This document shows, one piece after another, positions 1 to 8,307 of a stretch of 64,000 bases of DNA. The translations under genes and the position numbers were made by a program. The DNA is from Paracoccus yeei ATCC BAA-599 (GTDB taxonomy: Bacteria > Pseudomonadota > Alphaproteobacteria > Rhodobacterales > Rhodobacteraceae): positions 99,678-163,677 of the forward strand of contig NZ_JHWH01000001.1 in the NCBI RefSeq assembly GCF_000622145.1, given 5' to 3'. Below the pieces are notes generated by a model. It saw only the letters and a list, made by a program, of their open reading frames with translations, was not told where the DNA came from and did no database searches. Each line of letters starts with the position of its first letter. Position 1 is the first letter of the stretch.

Positions 1-127
1 CCAGTTCTTCTTCGAACATGGCCTCAATGGTGGCACGGACATTCGCCCGCAGGCGATCCTAGATCAGATCATACCCGCTGGCGTCGGGCAGTAGCGAAAA
101 GGATGAGCTGTCGGTATTCTGCTTCAT
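1..127 (-). pseudogene. IS256-family transposase, N-terminal fragment with in-frame stop
   Basis: Read leftward from the ATG at 127, the frame starts MKQNTDSSSFSLLPDASG and continues after a TAG at 59-61 as DRLRANVRATIEAMFEEEL. This is the N-terminal region typical of IS256-family (mutator-type) DDE transposases. The TAG lies about 22 codons in, so the copy is inactive unless it is read through. The rest of the gene lies left of the window. The stretch at about 160-205 just upstream resembles the terminal repeat of such elements. The family is recognised from memory of its N-terminus only. Confidence 0.65.
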
Positions 128-228
128 GGCGTGATCTCCCTGGCGGTTGCCGCCGCCGGTTGGGTGGGTGTCAGTTCACCCGGAGATTACGCCACCGTCC
201 AATTTCCACCACTGCCGAGACACGACCC

Positions 229-282
229 AACCTGCCGCAACTTCGAGACAATCTCTTCCGGCTTCGGTCGTTTGTTTGCCAT
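229..282 (-). pseudogene. IS3-family OrfA transposase, first 18 codons only
   Basis: The ATG at 282 opens a frame MANKRPKPEEIVSKLRQV, the conserved start of many IS3-family OrfA proteins. The similarity ends abruptly near 229, and the sequence then runs into the end of the IS256 element. This suggests that the IS256 copy inserted into, or recombined with, an IS3 copy. The sequence at about 310-340, rich in G and C with a TGGTCC end on the minus strand, is a plausible terminal repeat of this IS3 element. Confidence 0.55.
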
Positions 283-350
283 TCTCGATCCTCCGTTTCC
301 TAAACATAACGGCGGACCACTTCAGTGGGGGAGGACCACCCGTTTCCCCC

Positions 351-553
351 TTATACGTATTCTGCGATAGCGATCTTGCACCAGTCCATAACTGCCGCTT
401 CGTCGGGTTGCAGTTGGACCGCCATGCCCGAGGAAAACGTCTCGAAGCTGGCAAGATTACGGCCGTTGACGCCAAGTAGAACCGGGGTACCTCGCGACAG
501 CGCTTCGGCGATAAGAGGGGCGAGGCCGCGGCTGAGCCATTCCGATTCCGCGC
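351..553 (-). pseudogene. DUF2478-like protein, C-terminal fragment
   Basis: In one minus-strand frame ending at a TAA at 351-353 there is a coherent segment containing GLAPLIAEALSRGTPVLLGV and ending in CKIAIAEYV. It matches the C-terminal pattern I know from DUF2478 proteins, which are P-loop NTPase-like proteins often found near molybdenum genes. The N-terminal part is missing: upstream of about 553 the sequence changes to an ISL3 transposase frame. The fragment lies close to the molybdenum-dependent sulfite dehydrogenase genes, which fits a former molybdenum-related gene, but that link is inference. Confidence 0.45.
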
Positions 554-870
554 GACAATCTCGATCTGCGGATGATGTCGCAGCAAGGCGGCCACAGTTG
601 CAGGTTCGCGATCCGGCAGCAGGTCGATGACAGCTTGGTGCGCGCGGTCACGGACCAAGGTCCCATTGCGCTGCCCCTTGCGCCACGCCCAGTCGTCAAT
701 GCCGATCACACGCAGTCGCAGAACGGGCTTATTCGCCGGTAGCATTGTGCCTTGCAGGAAGGTGTCTTTGCTGACGCGCAGCAGACTGCGACGCCCAGGC
801 ACCTGGGCAGTTCGGCCCTTATGGCCAGACCTGCGTATGCGACAAGATCTTTGAAGCAGCCCGTTCGCCG
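550..870 (-). pseudogene. ISL3-family transposase, internal fragment
   Basis: The frame contains RVIGIDDWAWRKGQRNGT followed by VIDLLPDREPATVAALL and IEIVARNR. This is the start of the DDE core of ISL3-family transposases, where the ID-DW motif carries the first catalytic aspartate. Both ends are missing. The part upstream of about 780 is only weakly recognisable and may be frameshifted. The fragment abuts the DUF2478 remnant at about 550, so the element probably truncated that gene. From 870 to 1044 I see no gene. Confidence 0.6.
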
Positions 871-1044
871 ACCATGCGGCTGCACGAGAGATCAGGACTG
901 CACTTGCCAGACGTCTTGACCGGCCGCTGCGCAATCAGACAGCGGAACCGACCAACCGAACGGCGCAACGGCACAGTGGGGCATGGGCAGGCAGATCTGC
1001 GAGACTGCGGATATGCCGCCCATGTCGGCGCGCCGACCGGAGAT

Positions 1045-1458
1045 CTATCTCTCGGACGAGAAATTCGTCTTGAGATAGGTCAGGATCAGCGCCTTGGTAT
1101 CCGGCTCGGGCTCGACCATGCCCTGCGCCTCGACCATCCATGTCCACAGCTCGTCCCAGCGATGGTCCGTGATGCGCTGCTGCTTGATGATCTCGGTCGA
1201 ATGGCAGGCGACGCATTGGTAATAGGTCTCTTCGGCCCCCGCCCCGTCGGGCAGACCGCCCAATTCCTCGTTTCCTTTCGCCGCCTCGGCGGTGTCGGCC
1301 CGAGAACGCAAGGCGGTCATCGGGTCAAGCGGGTCCGAGCCGGCAGACCGTCCGGACAGCGCGGCCATCGGATCCAGCCGGGTTCCGGCCATTGCCAAGC
1401 CGCTGCCAAGGGTCAGCACGGCCGCAATCGCAGCCACAATCGTCGGGATAATGCGCAT
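1045..1458 (-). CDS. sorB: c-type cytochrome, probable SorB-like electron acceptor of the sulfite dehydrogenase
   Basis: A 137-residue exported monohaem cytochrome c. Residues 1-24 form a signal peptide ending AMA. The haem-binding motif CVACH is at residues 82-86, and a Met is available further on for the sixth ligand. I chose the ATG at 1458 because an AAGGGG ribosome site lies about 8 bases before it; a GTG three codons upstream (1467) is also in frame. It follows the molybdopterin dehydrogenase gene by about a dozen bases, so the two are co-transcribed. It is likely the haem subunit that takes electrons from sulfite oxidation in the periplasm. The SorB name rests mainly on context. Confidence 0.75.
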   Translation of the reverse strand: MRIIPTIVAAIAAVLTLGSGLAMAGTRLDPMAALSGRSAGSDPLDPMTALRSRADTAEAAKGNEELGGLPDGAGAEETYYQCVACHSTEIIKQQRITDHRWDELWTWMVEAQGMVEPEPDTKALILTYLKTNFSSER

Positions 1459-1470
1459 CGCGGTCACCCC

Positions 1471-2751
1471 TTACCCGACCGCGACCAGCGCGATGCGGTG
1501 CTGGATGTTGTTGGCATAGCCACGCGGGTTCCAGACCGGCGACAGCGGCGGCTGACCAATGCCGTCCTGGTCCACTGCCCGAGCCCAGACCTCGTAATAG
1601 CCGTGCTGGGGCGGCGTCACCTTGGCACGCCAGCGCTGCCAGGCAAAGCGGTTCGGCGCCGGCTCCAGTTCCGCGTCCTGCCAGGTCTGGCCGAAGTCCA
1701 GCGAATACTTGACCGAGGCGACATCGCCCTTGCCGCACCAGGCATGGCCCCGGACCTCGACCGGCTCGCCTGCCTTCACCTCGGCGCCGGTCTGCGGGAA
1801 GGTGATGATGGACTTCACCGGCATTTCCTTGAGCACCACCATGTCCTTCTCGGGAACTTCGGTGCCGGGGGCGACCGGATAGGCGGGGATGCGATAAGAA
1901 TCGCCGGTCATCTTGGCGCCGTCATGTTCCTTGTCGCGGATCCAGATCCGGTTGAGGTATTTCTGCGAGGCCGAGGCCGGATAGCCTGGCACGATCAGCC
2001 GCAGCGGAAAGCCGTGCAGCGCCGACAACGGTTCGCCGTTCATCGCCCAGGCGATGATCGCATCCCCCTCTATCGCCTTCTCGATCGGCACCCCGCGCGA
2101 AATCACTTCCTTCTCTTCGTCGCCGCTCAGATGCACGTCATTGCCGTAATGGCCGGTATAGACGGCGCTTTCCTTAATGCCGGCCTCTTTCAGCACGTCG
2201 GCCAGACGGACCCCGGTCCACTCCGGGCAGCCGACCGCGCCGAAAGTCCATTGGTTGCCCGACGTTCCCGGTTGAAAGAAGGCCCGCCCATTGCCGCCGC
2301 ATTCGATCACCAGCTGCCGGGTGACATTTTCGAAGCGTGATTTCAGATCGTCGATCGTCAATTCCAGCGGGGTGTTCACTTCGCCGTCGATGGTCAGCAC
2401 CCAACCCTCGGCGTCCTGGTCAAGCGCCGTCTGGGGGACGAGGCCGTTCATGCGGACGAACAGACGCTCATAAGGCGTCACGTCATCATCCAACAGGTGA
2501 ACAGGGGTTTCCGCGTTCAGCGGGCGGTCGCCCAGCACCGTCAGTCCGTTCTTGCCCGACATCAGATCATGGCCGGTGTCCTGAGCCAGTGCGACTGGCA
2601 CGAAGCCAACGGGCAGATTGCGTTCGAAAGGCACAGCCATGCCAAGCATCGTCCCCAGCGCGGTCAGCCCCGTCGTTTTCAGAAAGTTGCGCCGAGACCG
2701 GCCAGGGACTTCCGAACTCTGTGCTATCGAAGTGGAGATTTGGTCGGACAT
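1471..2751 (-). CDS. sorA: periplasmic molybdopterin sulfite dehydrogenase catalytic subunit (SorA/SoxC type)
   Basis: A 426-residue member of the sulfite oxidase family. A twin-arginine signal SRRNFLK lies at residues 19-25 with a cleavage-like ALAQ near 57, so export is as a folded, cofactor-loaded protein. The oxidoreductase molybdopterin domain contains VIECGGNGRAFF; Cys151 is the expected molybdenum ligand. A dimerisation (Mo-co-dimer) domain follows from about residue 300. It oxidises sulfite to sulfate and passes electrons to the adjacent cytochrome. SoxC of the Sox complex is a close relative, but no other sox gene is in the window, so SorA is favoured. A strong GGAGG lies before the ATG. 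Only 44 bases separate it from pntB. Confidence 0.8.
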   Translation of the reverse strand: MSDQISTSIAQSSEVPGRSRRNFLKTTGLTALGTMLGMAVPFERNLPVGFVPVALAQDTGHDLMSGKNGLTVLGDRPLNAETPVHLLDDDVTPYERLFVRMNGLVPQTALDQDAEGWVLTIDGEVNTPLELTIDDLKSRFENVTRQLVIECGGNGRAFFQPGTSGNQWTFGAVGCPEWTGVRLADVLKEAGIKESAVYTGHYGNDVHLSGDEEKEVISRGVPIEKAIEGDAIIAWAMNGEPLSALHGFPLRLIVPGYPASASQKYLNRIWIRDKEHDGAKMTGDSYRIPAYPVAPGTEVPEKDMVVLKEMPVKSIITFPQTGAEVKAGEPVEVRGHAWCGKGDVASVKYSLDFGQTWQDAELEPAPNRFAWQRWRAKVTPPQHGYYEVWARAVDQDGIGQPPLSPVWNPRGYANNIQHRIALVAVG

Positions 2752-2795
2752 GGTTTTTCCTCCTTGGTTGCAGTGCTTAATACTATAAGCCCGCC

Positions 2796-4235
2796 CTACT
2801 CGATCATGGGCAGCAGCGCGTCCAGCGACTTCTTGGCGTCGCCATAGAACATGCGGGTGTTTTCCTTGTAGAACAGCGGGTTCTCGATCCCGGAATAGCC
2901 GGTGCCCTGGCCGCGCTTGCTGACGAACACCTGCTTGGCCTTCCAGACCTCCAGCACCGGCATGCCGGCGATGGGGCTGTTGGGGTCCTCCTGCGCGGCC
3001 GGGTTCACGATGTCGTTCGAGCCGATCACGATGACCACATCCGTGTTCGGGAAGTCCTCGTTGATTTCGTCCATCTCCATGACGATGTCATAGGGCACCT
3101 TGGCCTCGGCCAGCAGCACGTTCATGTGCCCGGGCAGGCGGCCGGCGACCGGATGGATGGCAAAGCGGACCGTCTTGCCGCGCGCGCGCAGCTTGCGGGT
3201 CAGTTCGCTGACCGATTGCTGCGCCTGCGCCACCGCCATGCCATAGCCCGGCACGATGATGATCTCGTCCGCGTCGTTCAGCGCCGCCGCGACGCTTTCG
3301 GCGTCGATGGCGATCTGCTCGCCCTCGATCTCCATCGCGGGCCCCGTCTCGCCGCCGAAACCGCCCAGGATCACGCTGACGAAATTGCGGTTCATCGCCT
3401 TGCACATGATATAGGACAGGATCGCACCGCTTGATCCGACCAGCGCGCCCACGACGATCAGCAGGTCGTTGCCGAGCGTGAAGCCGATGGCCGCCGCCGC
3501 CCAGCCGGAGTAGCTGTTCAGCATCGAGACCACCACCGGCATGTCGGCGCCGCCGATGCCCATGATCAGGTGATAGCCGATGAAGAACGCGGCCAGGGTG
3601 ATGATCAGCAGCCACAGGACCGGGGCCCCGGTGGTGCAGTAAAGGATGACGGCCAGCAGCGACAGGGCCGCCGCGCCCGCGTTCAGCATGTGCCCGCCCG
3701 GCAGCTTCTTCGGCTTGCCGTCGATCTTGCCCGCAAGCTTGCCGAAGGCCACGATCGAGCCGGTGAAGGTCACGGCGCCGATGAAGATCCCCAGCGCGAC
3801 CTCGACCTTCAGCATGGCGATCTCGGCCGGGGTCTTGTGGGCCAGAACGGCGGCGAAGCCGTGGAAATAGGCCTCGGCGTCCAGCGCGCGGGCGCGCAGC
3901 ACGCGGGACAGTTCGAACTGGGCGTTGAAGCCGATCAGCACGGCGGCCAGGCCCACCAGCGAATGCATGGCGGCGACCAGCTGCGGCATTTCCGTCATCT
4001 GCACGCGCTTGGCCACGACCCAGCCGATGGCGCCGCCGATGGCCAGCATCAGCAGGCTGATGCCCCAGTTGCCATAGCCCGGCCCGATCAGCGTGGCGAC
4101 GACGGCCAGCGCCATGGCACTGATGCCGTACCAGACCGCGCGCTTGGCGCTTTCCTGGCCCGAGAGCCCGCCCAGCGACAGGATGAAAAGGACGGCCGCG
4201 ACGACATAGGCGGCGGTGGTGAAACCGTATTCCAT
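2796..4235 (-). CDS. pntB: NAD(P) transhydrogenase subunit beta
   Basis: A 479-residue protein of normal length for PntB. The N-terminal half has many hydrophobic helices (about residues 5-265) forming part of the proton channel. The C-terminal domain III (about 290-479) binds NADP, with the [10 protein letters not shown] loop and a [10 protein letters not shown] segment near the end. With PntA it couples proton re-entry to hydride transfer from NADH to NADP+, supplying NADPH for biosynthesis. It lies 10 bases downstream of pntA in the same direction. Confidence 0.95.
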   Translation of the reverse strand: MEYGFTTAAYVVAAVLFILSLGGLSGQESAKRAVWYGISAMALAVVATLIGPGYGNWGISLLMLAIGGAIGWVVAKRVQMTEMPQLVAAMHSLVGLAAVLIGFNAQFELSRVLRARALDAEAYFHGFAAVLAHKTPAEIAMLKVEVALGIFIGAVTFTGSIVAFGKLAGKIDGKPKKLPGGHMLNAGAAALSLLAVILYCTTGAPVLWLLIITLAAFFIGYHLIMGIGGADMPVVVSMLNSYSGWAAAAIGFTLGNDLLIVVGALVGSSGAILSYIMCKAMNRNFVSVILGGFGGETGPAMEIEGEQIAIDAESVAAALNDADEIIIVPGYGMAVAQAQQSVSELTRKLRARGKTVRFAIHPVAGRLPGHMNVLLAEAKVPYDIVMEMDEINEDFPNTDVVIVIGSNDIVNPAAQEDPNSPIAGMPVLEVWKAKQVFVSKRGQGTGYSGIENPLFYKENTRMFYGDAKKSLDALLPMIE

Positions 4236-4245
4236 CGCCCTCTCC

Positions 4246-5820
4246 TTACGATTTCTGGAACATGGCGAGCATCCGGCGCGTGACCAGGAAACCGCCGAAG
4301 ATGTTGACGCCCGCCATCAGCACCGACAGCGCCGCCAGCAGGACGACCAGCCACGACCCCGACCCGATCTGCAGCAGCGCGCCGACGATGATGATCGAGG
4401 AGATGGCGTTGGTGATCGCCATCAGCGGCGTGTGCAGCGAATGGCTGACGTTCCAGATCACCTGGAAGCCGATGAACACCGACAGCACGAAGACGATGAA
4501 ATGCGACAGGAAGCTGGCGGGCGCGAACATGCCGACCAGCAGCATCAGGATGGCGCCCACCGCCAGCAGCGTGACCTGGGACTTCGTCTGCGCCCTGAAG
4601 GCCGCGACCTCGGCCGCGCGCTTTTCCTCGGGCGTCAGCTCCTTGGGCTTTTCCTTGGGCTTTTGCGCCGCGATGGCGGCGACCTTGGGCGGCGGCGGCG
4701 GCCAGGTCACGTCGCCGTCATGGGTGACGGTGGCGCCGCGGATGACGTCGTCCTCCATGTTCTGGACGATCACGCCGTCCTTGCCGGGCGTCAGGTCGGC
4801 CAGCATGTGGCGGATGTTGTTGCCGTAAAGCTCGGACGCCTGCGCCCCCATGCGCGACGGGAAGTCGGTGTAGCCGATGACGACAACGCCGTTCTCGGTC
4901 ACGATGCGCTGGTCGGGCACGGTCAGGTCGCAGTTGCCGCCGCGTTCGGCGGCCAGGTCGACGATGACGCTGCCGGGCTTCATCGCGGCCACCATGTCCT
5001 CGGTCCAGAGCTTCGGCGCGGGCCGGCCCGGGATCAGGGCGGTGGTGATGACGATGTCCATCTCGGGTGCGAGTTCGCGGAACTTGGCCAGCTGCGCCTC
5101 GCGGAACTCGGGGGACGAGGGCGCGGCATAGCCGCCGGTCGCGGCGCCGTCCTGCACCTGGTCCTTGAAGTCCAGATAGACGAATTCCGCGCCCATCGAT
5201 TCAATCTGCTCGGCGACCTCGGGGCGCACGTCGAAGGCATAGACCTGCGCGCCCAGGCTGGTCGCGGCGCCGATGGCGGCAAGCCCCGCGACGCCCGCGC
5301 CGACGATCAGCACCTTGGCCGGCGGCACCTTGCCCGCCGCCGTCACCTGGCCGGTGAAGAAGCGGCCGAAGTTGTTGGCCGCCTCGATCACCGCGCGGTA
5401 GCCGGCGATGTTCGCCATCGAGCTGAGCGCGTCCATCTTTTGCGCGCGCGAGATGCGCGGCACCATGTCCATGGCGATGGCGGTGATGCCCTGTTCGCGC
5501 GCGGCCTCCAGCAGTTCGGCGTTCTGCGCCGGCCAGAAATGGCTGATGAGGGTCTGGCCGCGCCGCATCTGGGCGATCTCGGCCAGCTCGGGCGGGCGGA
5601 CCTTGACCACCACGTCTACGTCATTGATCAGCGCGGCGGCGGTCGGCTCGACGGTCACGCCGGCCGCCTGATAGGCGGCATCCGAAAAGCCCGCGCGCAC
5701 CCCGGCGCCGGATTCGACAAAGACCTCGTGACCCAGCTTCTTCAGATGGGCCGCAGAGGATGGGGTAACCGCGACACGGGCCTCCCCCTCGTAACTCTCT
5801 CTCAAAGCGCCGATCTTCAC
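4246..5820 (-). CDS. pntA: NAD(P) transhydrogenase subunit alpha
   Basis: A 524-residue protein starting with GTG at 5820, preceded by a GGGAGG site. Residues 1 to about 385 form the NAD(H)-binding domain, with the KIGALRE start and a [17 protein letters not shown] nucleotide fold. A proline- and lysine-rich linker follows, then about four membrane helices from residue 415 to 515. The subunit is the undivided E. coli-like form, not the split PntAA/PntAB form known from Rhodospirillum rubrum. A possible promoter lies just upstream, and pntB follows directly. Confidence 0.95.
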   Translation of the reverse strand: MKIGALRESYEGEARVAVTPSSAAHLKKLGHEVFVESGAGVRAGFSDAAYQAAGVTVEPTAAALINDVDVVVKVRPPELAEIAQMRRGQTLISHFWPAQNAELLEAAREQGITAIAMDMVPRISRAQKMDALSSMANIAGYRAVIEAANNFGRFFTGQVTAAGKVPPAKVLIVGAGVAGLAAIGAATSLGAQVYAFDVRPEVAEQIESMGAEFVYLDFKDQVQDGAATGGYAAPSSPEFREAQLAKFRELAPEMDIVITTALIPGRPAPKLWTEDMVAAMKPGSVIVDLAAERGGNCDLTVPDQRIVTENGVVVIGYTDFPSRMGAQASELYGNNIRHMLADLTPGKDGVIVQNMEDDVIRGATVTHDGDVTWPPPPPKVAAIAAQKPKEKPKELTPEEKRAAEVAAFRAQTKSQVTLLAVGAILMLLVGMFAPASFLSHFIVFVLSVFIGFQVIWNVSHSLHTPLMAITNAISSIIIVGALLQIGSGSWLVVLLAALSVLMAGVNIFGGFLVTRRMLAMFQKS

Positions 5821-5855
5821 GAGGGCACCTCCCCTGTTAGCGTCTCAACCGGGAC

Positions 5856-5885
5856 TCCATAGCACCGCGCAACAATCTTTCACAA
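5856..5885 (-). promoter_or_regulatory. possible sigma-70-type promoter of pntAB
   Basis: On the minus strand TTGTGA (5885-5880) and TATGGA (5861-5856) are separated by 18 bases and lie about 35 bases before the pntA GTG. The -10 match is only partial, so this is a candidate. Confidence 0.3.
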
Positions 5886-5950
5886 GGGCGTGACGGGGCG
5901 CGTTCGCCGCAAAAAACGACGCTGCGTCACGCGGCATGGAACTGCGCATG

Positions 5951-5977
5951 AAAAAAGGCCCCCGGATCGGGGGCCTT
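5951..5977 (-). terminator. rho-independent terminator after the YceI gene
   Basis: On the minus strand an 8-9 bp G+C stem (GGCCCCCG with CGGGGGCC) is followed directly by six T residues. It stands about 25 bases beyond the stop of the YceI gene. Confidence 0.85.
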
Positions 5978-6001
5978 CGCGGACAGGTCCGGGCGCGCGG
6001 T

Positions 6002-6583
6002 TTATTCGGCCTTGACCGCCTCGACGGTGATGTTGATTTCGACCTCGTCCGAGACGGCGGGGGCGAACTTCGCCAGGTTGAATTCCGAACGCTTGATCTC
6101 GGTCTCGGCGTCGAAGCCGGCGACTTCCTTGCCGCTCATCGGGTGGGCGGCGATCTGCTTCAGGTCGACCTCGAGGACCACCGATTTGGTGACGCCGTTC
6201 AGCGTCAGGTCGCCCGTGACCTTGGCTTCGTCGTCGTCATCTGGCTCGACCTTGGTCGACTTGAAGGTGGCGACGGCGCTGGCCTGGTCGGTGTTGAAGA
6301 AATCGGGTCCGAACAGGTGCTTGTCGAGCTCGGGCGAAACGGTACGCAGGCCCGACAGCGGGATCGTCGCCTCGACGCTGGAGTTGGCGGGGTTCTCGGC
6401 GTCCAGCATCAGCTTGCCGGTGACGCCGTTGATGATGCCCGTGCTGGTCGAAAAGCCCATGTGCTGATAGTCGAACACCACCTGGCTGTGCGACGGATCG
6501 AAGTCATAGGCCACCGGCTCGGCCAGGGCGGCCGTGGCGCCGAACGCGGTCGCAAGGGCGAAGGGGACGACGAGGATCTTCAT
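6002..6583 (-). CDS. periplasmic YceI-family lipid-binding protein
   Basis: A 193-residue protein with a signal peptide (MKILVVPFALATAFGATAALA). The mature part shows the YceI pattern: YDFDPSHSQVVFDYQHMGFS at the start, the GKLMLD strand, and the paired VTGDLTLNGVTKSV. YceI proteins form an elongated lipocalin-like barrel that binds isoprenoid chains in the periplasm. The ATG at 6583 was chosen because it has AGGAG 6 bases upstream and begins the signal peptide; a longer frame further upstream has no such support. It is transcribed alone, with its own terminator. Confidence 0.85.
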   Translation of the reverse strand: MKILVVPFALATAFGATAALAEPVAYDFDPSHSQVVFDYQHMGFSTSTGIINGVTGKLMLDAENPANSSVEATIPLSGLRTVSPELDKHLFGPDFFNTDQASAVATFKSTKVEPDDDDEAKVTGDLTLNGVTKSVVLEVDLKQIAAHPMSGKEVAGFDAETEIKRSEFNLAKFAPAVSDEVEINITVEAVKAE

Positions 6584-6740
6584 CGGGAACTCCTGATTGA
6601 AATGGTCACTGGGAATGGTGACAGGAAATGCGCCAGTCGCAACAAGGGTTTCCGCCATTCTGCCTGACAATTTCGTGTGGCTTCGCCCCGGCGAAACACT
6701 GCCGCCGCAGGGGCGAAAGCCGGCGCGGACGGGTTTTGCC

Positions 6741-6768
6741 TTGCAATCGCGCCCGGTGCCGTTATAAG
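6741..6768 (+). promoter_or_regulatory. probable promoter of the rpsF-rpsR-rplI operon
   Basis: TTGCAA (6741-6746) and TATAAG (6763-6768) are spaced by 16 bases and point to rpsF. Transcription would begin near 6775, giving a leader of about 90 bases. Confidence 0.6.
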
Positions 6769-6775
6769 GCTGCAT

Positions 6776-6836
6776 CCTTCCGCATACACGAAACCGGCGC
6801 AGCCTCTCGTGACGGGGCGCGGAAGGTTGCCCCGTC
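6776..6836 (+). promoter_or_regulatory. structured leader of rpsF: hairpin whose loop can pair upstream (candidate pseudoknot)
   Basis: An 8-bp stem GACGGGGC (6811-6818) with GCCCCGTC (6829-6836) encloses a 10-base loop. Eight of the loop bases, GCGGAAGG (6819-6826), are the exact complement of CCTTCCGC at 6776-6783, near the predicted transcript start. The element could form a pseudoknot or switch between two folds. Leaders binding the S6:S18 protein pair are known to autoregulate rpsF mRNAs in many bacteria. Whether this is such a leader is inference. Confidence 0.5.
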
Positions 6837-6866
6837 GTTGAAATGCGCCCTGAAAAAGGAACAGAC

Positions 6867-7322
6867 ATGCCGCTTTACGAGCATGTGCTGATCGCCCGCC
6901 AGGACCTGTCGAACACGCAGGCCGAAGGGCTGATCGAACATTTCTCGACCGTGCTGGCCGACAACGGCGGCAAGGTGGTCGAGAACGAATACTGGGGCGT
7001 GCGCACCCTGGCCTACAAGATCAACAAGAACCGCAAGGGCCATTACGCCTTCCTGCGTTCGGACGCGCCCTCGGCCGCCGTGCAGGAAATGGAGCGTCTG
7101 GCCCGCCTGCATGACGACGTCATGCGCGTGCTGACCGTCCGCGTGGACGAGCACAAGGAAGGCCCCTCGATCCAGATGCAGAAGCGCGACGAGCGCGAGC
7201 GCGGGGATCGTGGCGACCGCGGTGACCGTGGCGAACGCCGCGACCGTGACGGCGACCGTGGTGATCGCGGTGGCCGGGATGGCGAGCGCCGCGAGCGCCG
7301 CGACCGCGACGACCGGAACTGA
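6867..7322 (+). CDS. rpsF: 30S ribosomal protein S6
   Basis: A 151-residue protein. The first about 100 residues match S6 ([34 protein letters not shown]). It binds S18 on the platform of the small subunit. The last about 45 residues are a low-complexity tail of Arg, Asp and Gly (repeats of RGD/RGER), which E. coli S6 replaces with a glutamate tail. The ATG at 6867 follows an AAGGA site and matches the conserved N-terminus; an earlier in-frame ATG at 6843 is not conserved. First gene of the operon with rpsR and rplI. Confidence 0.95.
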   Translation: MPLYEHVLIARQDLSNTQAEGLIEHFSTVLADNGGKVVENEYWGVRTLAYKINKNRKGHYAFLRSDAPSAAVQEMERLARLHDDVMRVLTVRVDEHKEGPSIQMQKRDERERGDRGDRGDRGERRDRDGDRGDRGGRDGERRERRDRDDRN

Positions 7323-7339
7323 GGGAAAGGACGCATATC

Positions 7340-7567
7340 ATGGCCAACAAACCCTTCTTCCGCCGCCGCAAGGTCTGCCCGTTCTCGGGCGATAACGCCC
7401 CCGCGATCGACTACAAGGACACGCGCCTGCTGCAACGCTACATCAGCGAACGCGGCAAGATCGTGCCGTCGCGCATCACCGCCGTCTCGGCCAAGAAGCA
7501 GCGCGAACTCGCGCGCGCCATCAAGCGCGCCCGCTTCCTCGCCCTGCTTCCCTATGCCGTGAAGTAA
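7340..7567 (+). CDS. rpsR: 30S ribosomal protein S18
   Basis: A 75-residue basic protein with the S18 core: [20 protein letters not shown], then [19 protein letters not shown] and [20 protein letters not shown]. It pairs with S6 on 16S rRNA. It is 17 bases after rpsF and 12 bases before rplI, the usual order. Confidence 0.97.
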   Translation: MANKPFFRRRKVCPFSGDNAPAIDYKDTRLLQRYISERGKIVPSRITAVSAKKQRELARAIKRARFLALLPYAVK

Positions 7568-7579
7568 GGAGAGACGAAC

Positions 7580-8161
7580 ATGCAAGTCATCCTGCTGGAA
7601 CGTGTGGCCAAGCTGGGCCAGATGGGCGAAGTCGTGAAGGTCAAAGAGGGCTTCGCGCGCAACTACCTGCTGCCGCAGGGCAAGGCGCTGCGCGCCTCGG
7701 AAGCCAACATCAAGGCCTTCGAGGAACGCAAGGCGGAACTCGCCGTGCGCAACGACGAGTCCCGCGCCGAGGCGCAGAAGCTGGCCGAGAAACTGGACGG
7801 CCAGACCTTCGTCATCATCCGCTCGGCTTCGGACGCCGGCGCGCTTTACGGTTCGGTCACCCCGCGTGACGCCGCCGAGGCCGCTAACGCCGAAGGCTTC
7901 GCCGTCGAGCGCCGTCAGGTCGTGCTGACGGCGCCGATCAAGGACCTGGGCCTGCACGAGGTCCGCGTGCACCTGCACCCGGAAGTCGATGCGACCATCC
8001 GCCTGAACGTCGCCCGTTCGGCCGAGGAAGCCGAACTGCAGGCTTCGGGCAAGTCGATCCAGGACCTGGCCGCCGAGGAAGACGCGGCAGCCGATTTCGA
8101 GATCGCCGAACTGTTCGAGGACATCGGCTCGGCCGGCCGCGACGAGGACGAGGCGAACTGA
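7580..8161 (+). CDS. rplI: 50S ribosomal protein L9
   Basis: A 193-residue protein; the N-terminal rRNA-binding lobe ([19 protein letters not shown], then [14 protein letters not shown]) is typical. A long connecting helix and the C-terminal lobe follow. The protein is about 40 residues longer than E. coli L9 because of an acidic, alanine-rich tail ([16 protein letters not shown]), common in alphaproteobacteria. It ends the operon, and a terminator follows. Confidence 0.96.
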   Translation: MQVILLERVAKLGQMGEVVKVKEGFARNYLLPQGKALRASEANIKAFEERKAELAVRNDESRAEAQKLAEKLDGQTFVIIRSASDAGALYGSVTPRDAAEAANAEGFAVERRQVVLTAPIKDLGLHEVRVHLHPEVDATIRLNVARSAEEAELQASGKSIQDLAAEEDAAADFEIAELFEDIGSAGRDEDEAN

Positions 8162-8195
8162 TCGCCCTGCCCTTGTGGCCCCCGCAAAGACCAGA

Positions 8196-8221
8196 ACGCG
8201 CCGCGATCCGGCGCGTTTTTT
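8196..8221 (+). terminator. rho-independent terminator after rplI
   Basis: ACGCGCCG and CGGCGCGT form an 8-bp stem with a 5-base loop, followed by a T run. It lies 35 bases after the rplI stop. Confidence 0.9.
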
Positions 8222-8307
8222 CTTGCCCGGCGCAGGGCTTGGCGCGCGGAACATTCGGGCAGTTGGCGGGTTGATGCGCAGATGCGATTCCGTGAAAGGA
8301 CCGACCG

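Noticed and set aside
874-2340. A 488-codon plus-strand frame opposite sorA and sorB
   Set aside because: The minus strand carries clear export signals, a haem motif and a Mo-binding motif. The plus frame is rich in Arg, Gly and His without domains.
1471-2751. SoxC of a thiosulfate-oxidising Sox complex
   Set aside because: No soxXYZAB genes are in the window and the partner is a monohaem cytochrome c, so the SorA-type assignment is simpler. It cannot be fully excluded without alignment.
7190-7320. CRISPR-like tandem repeats
   Set aside because: The repeats are in frame and encode the RGD-rich tail of S6; there are no unique spacers.
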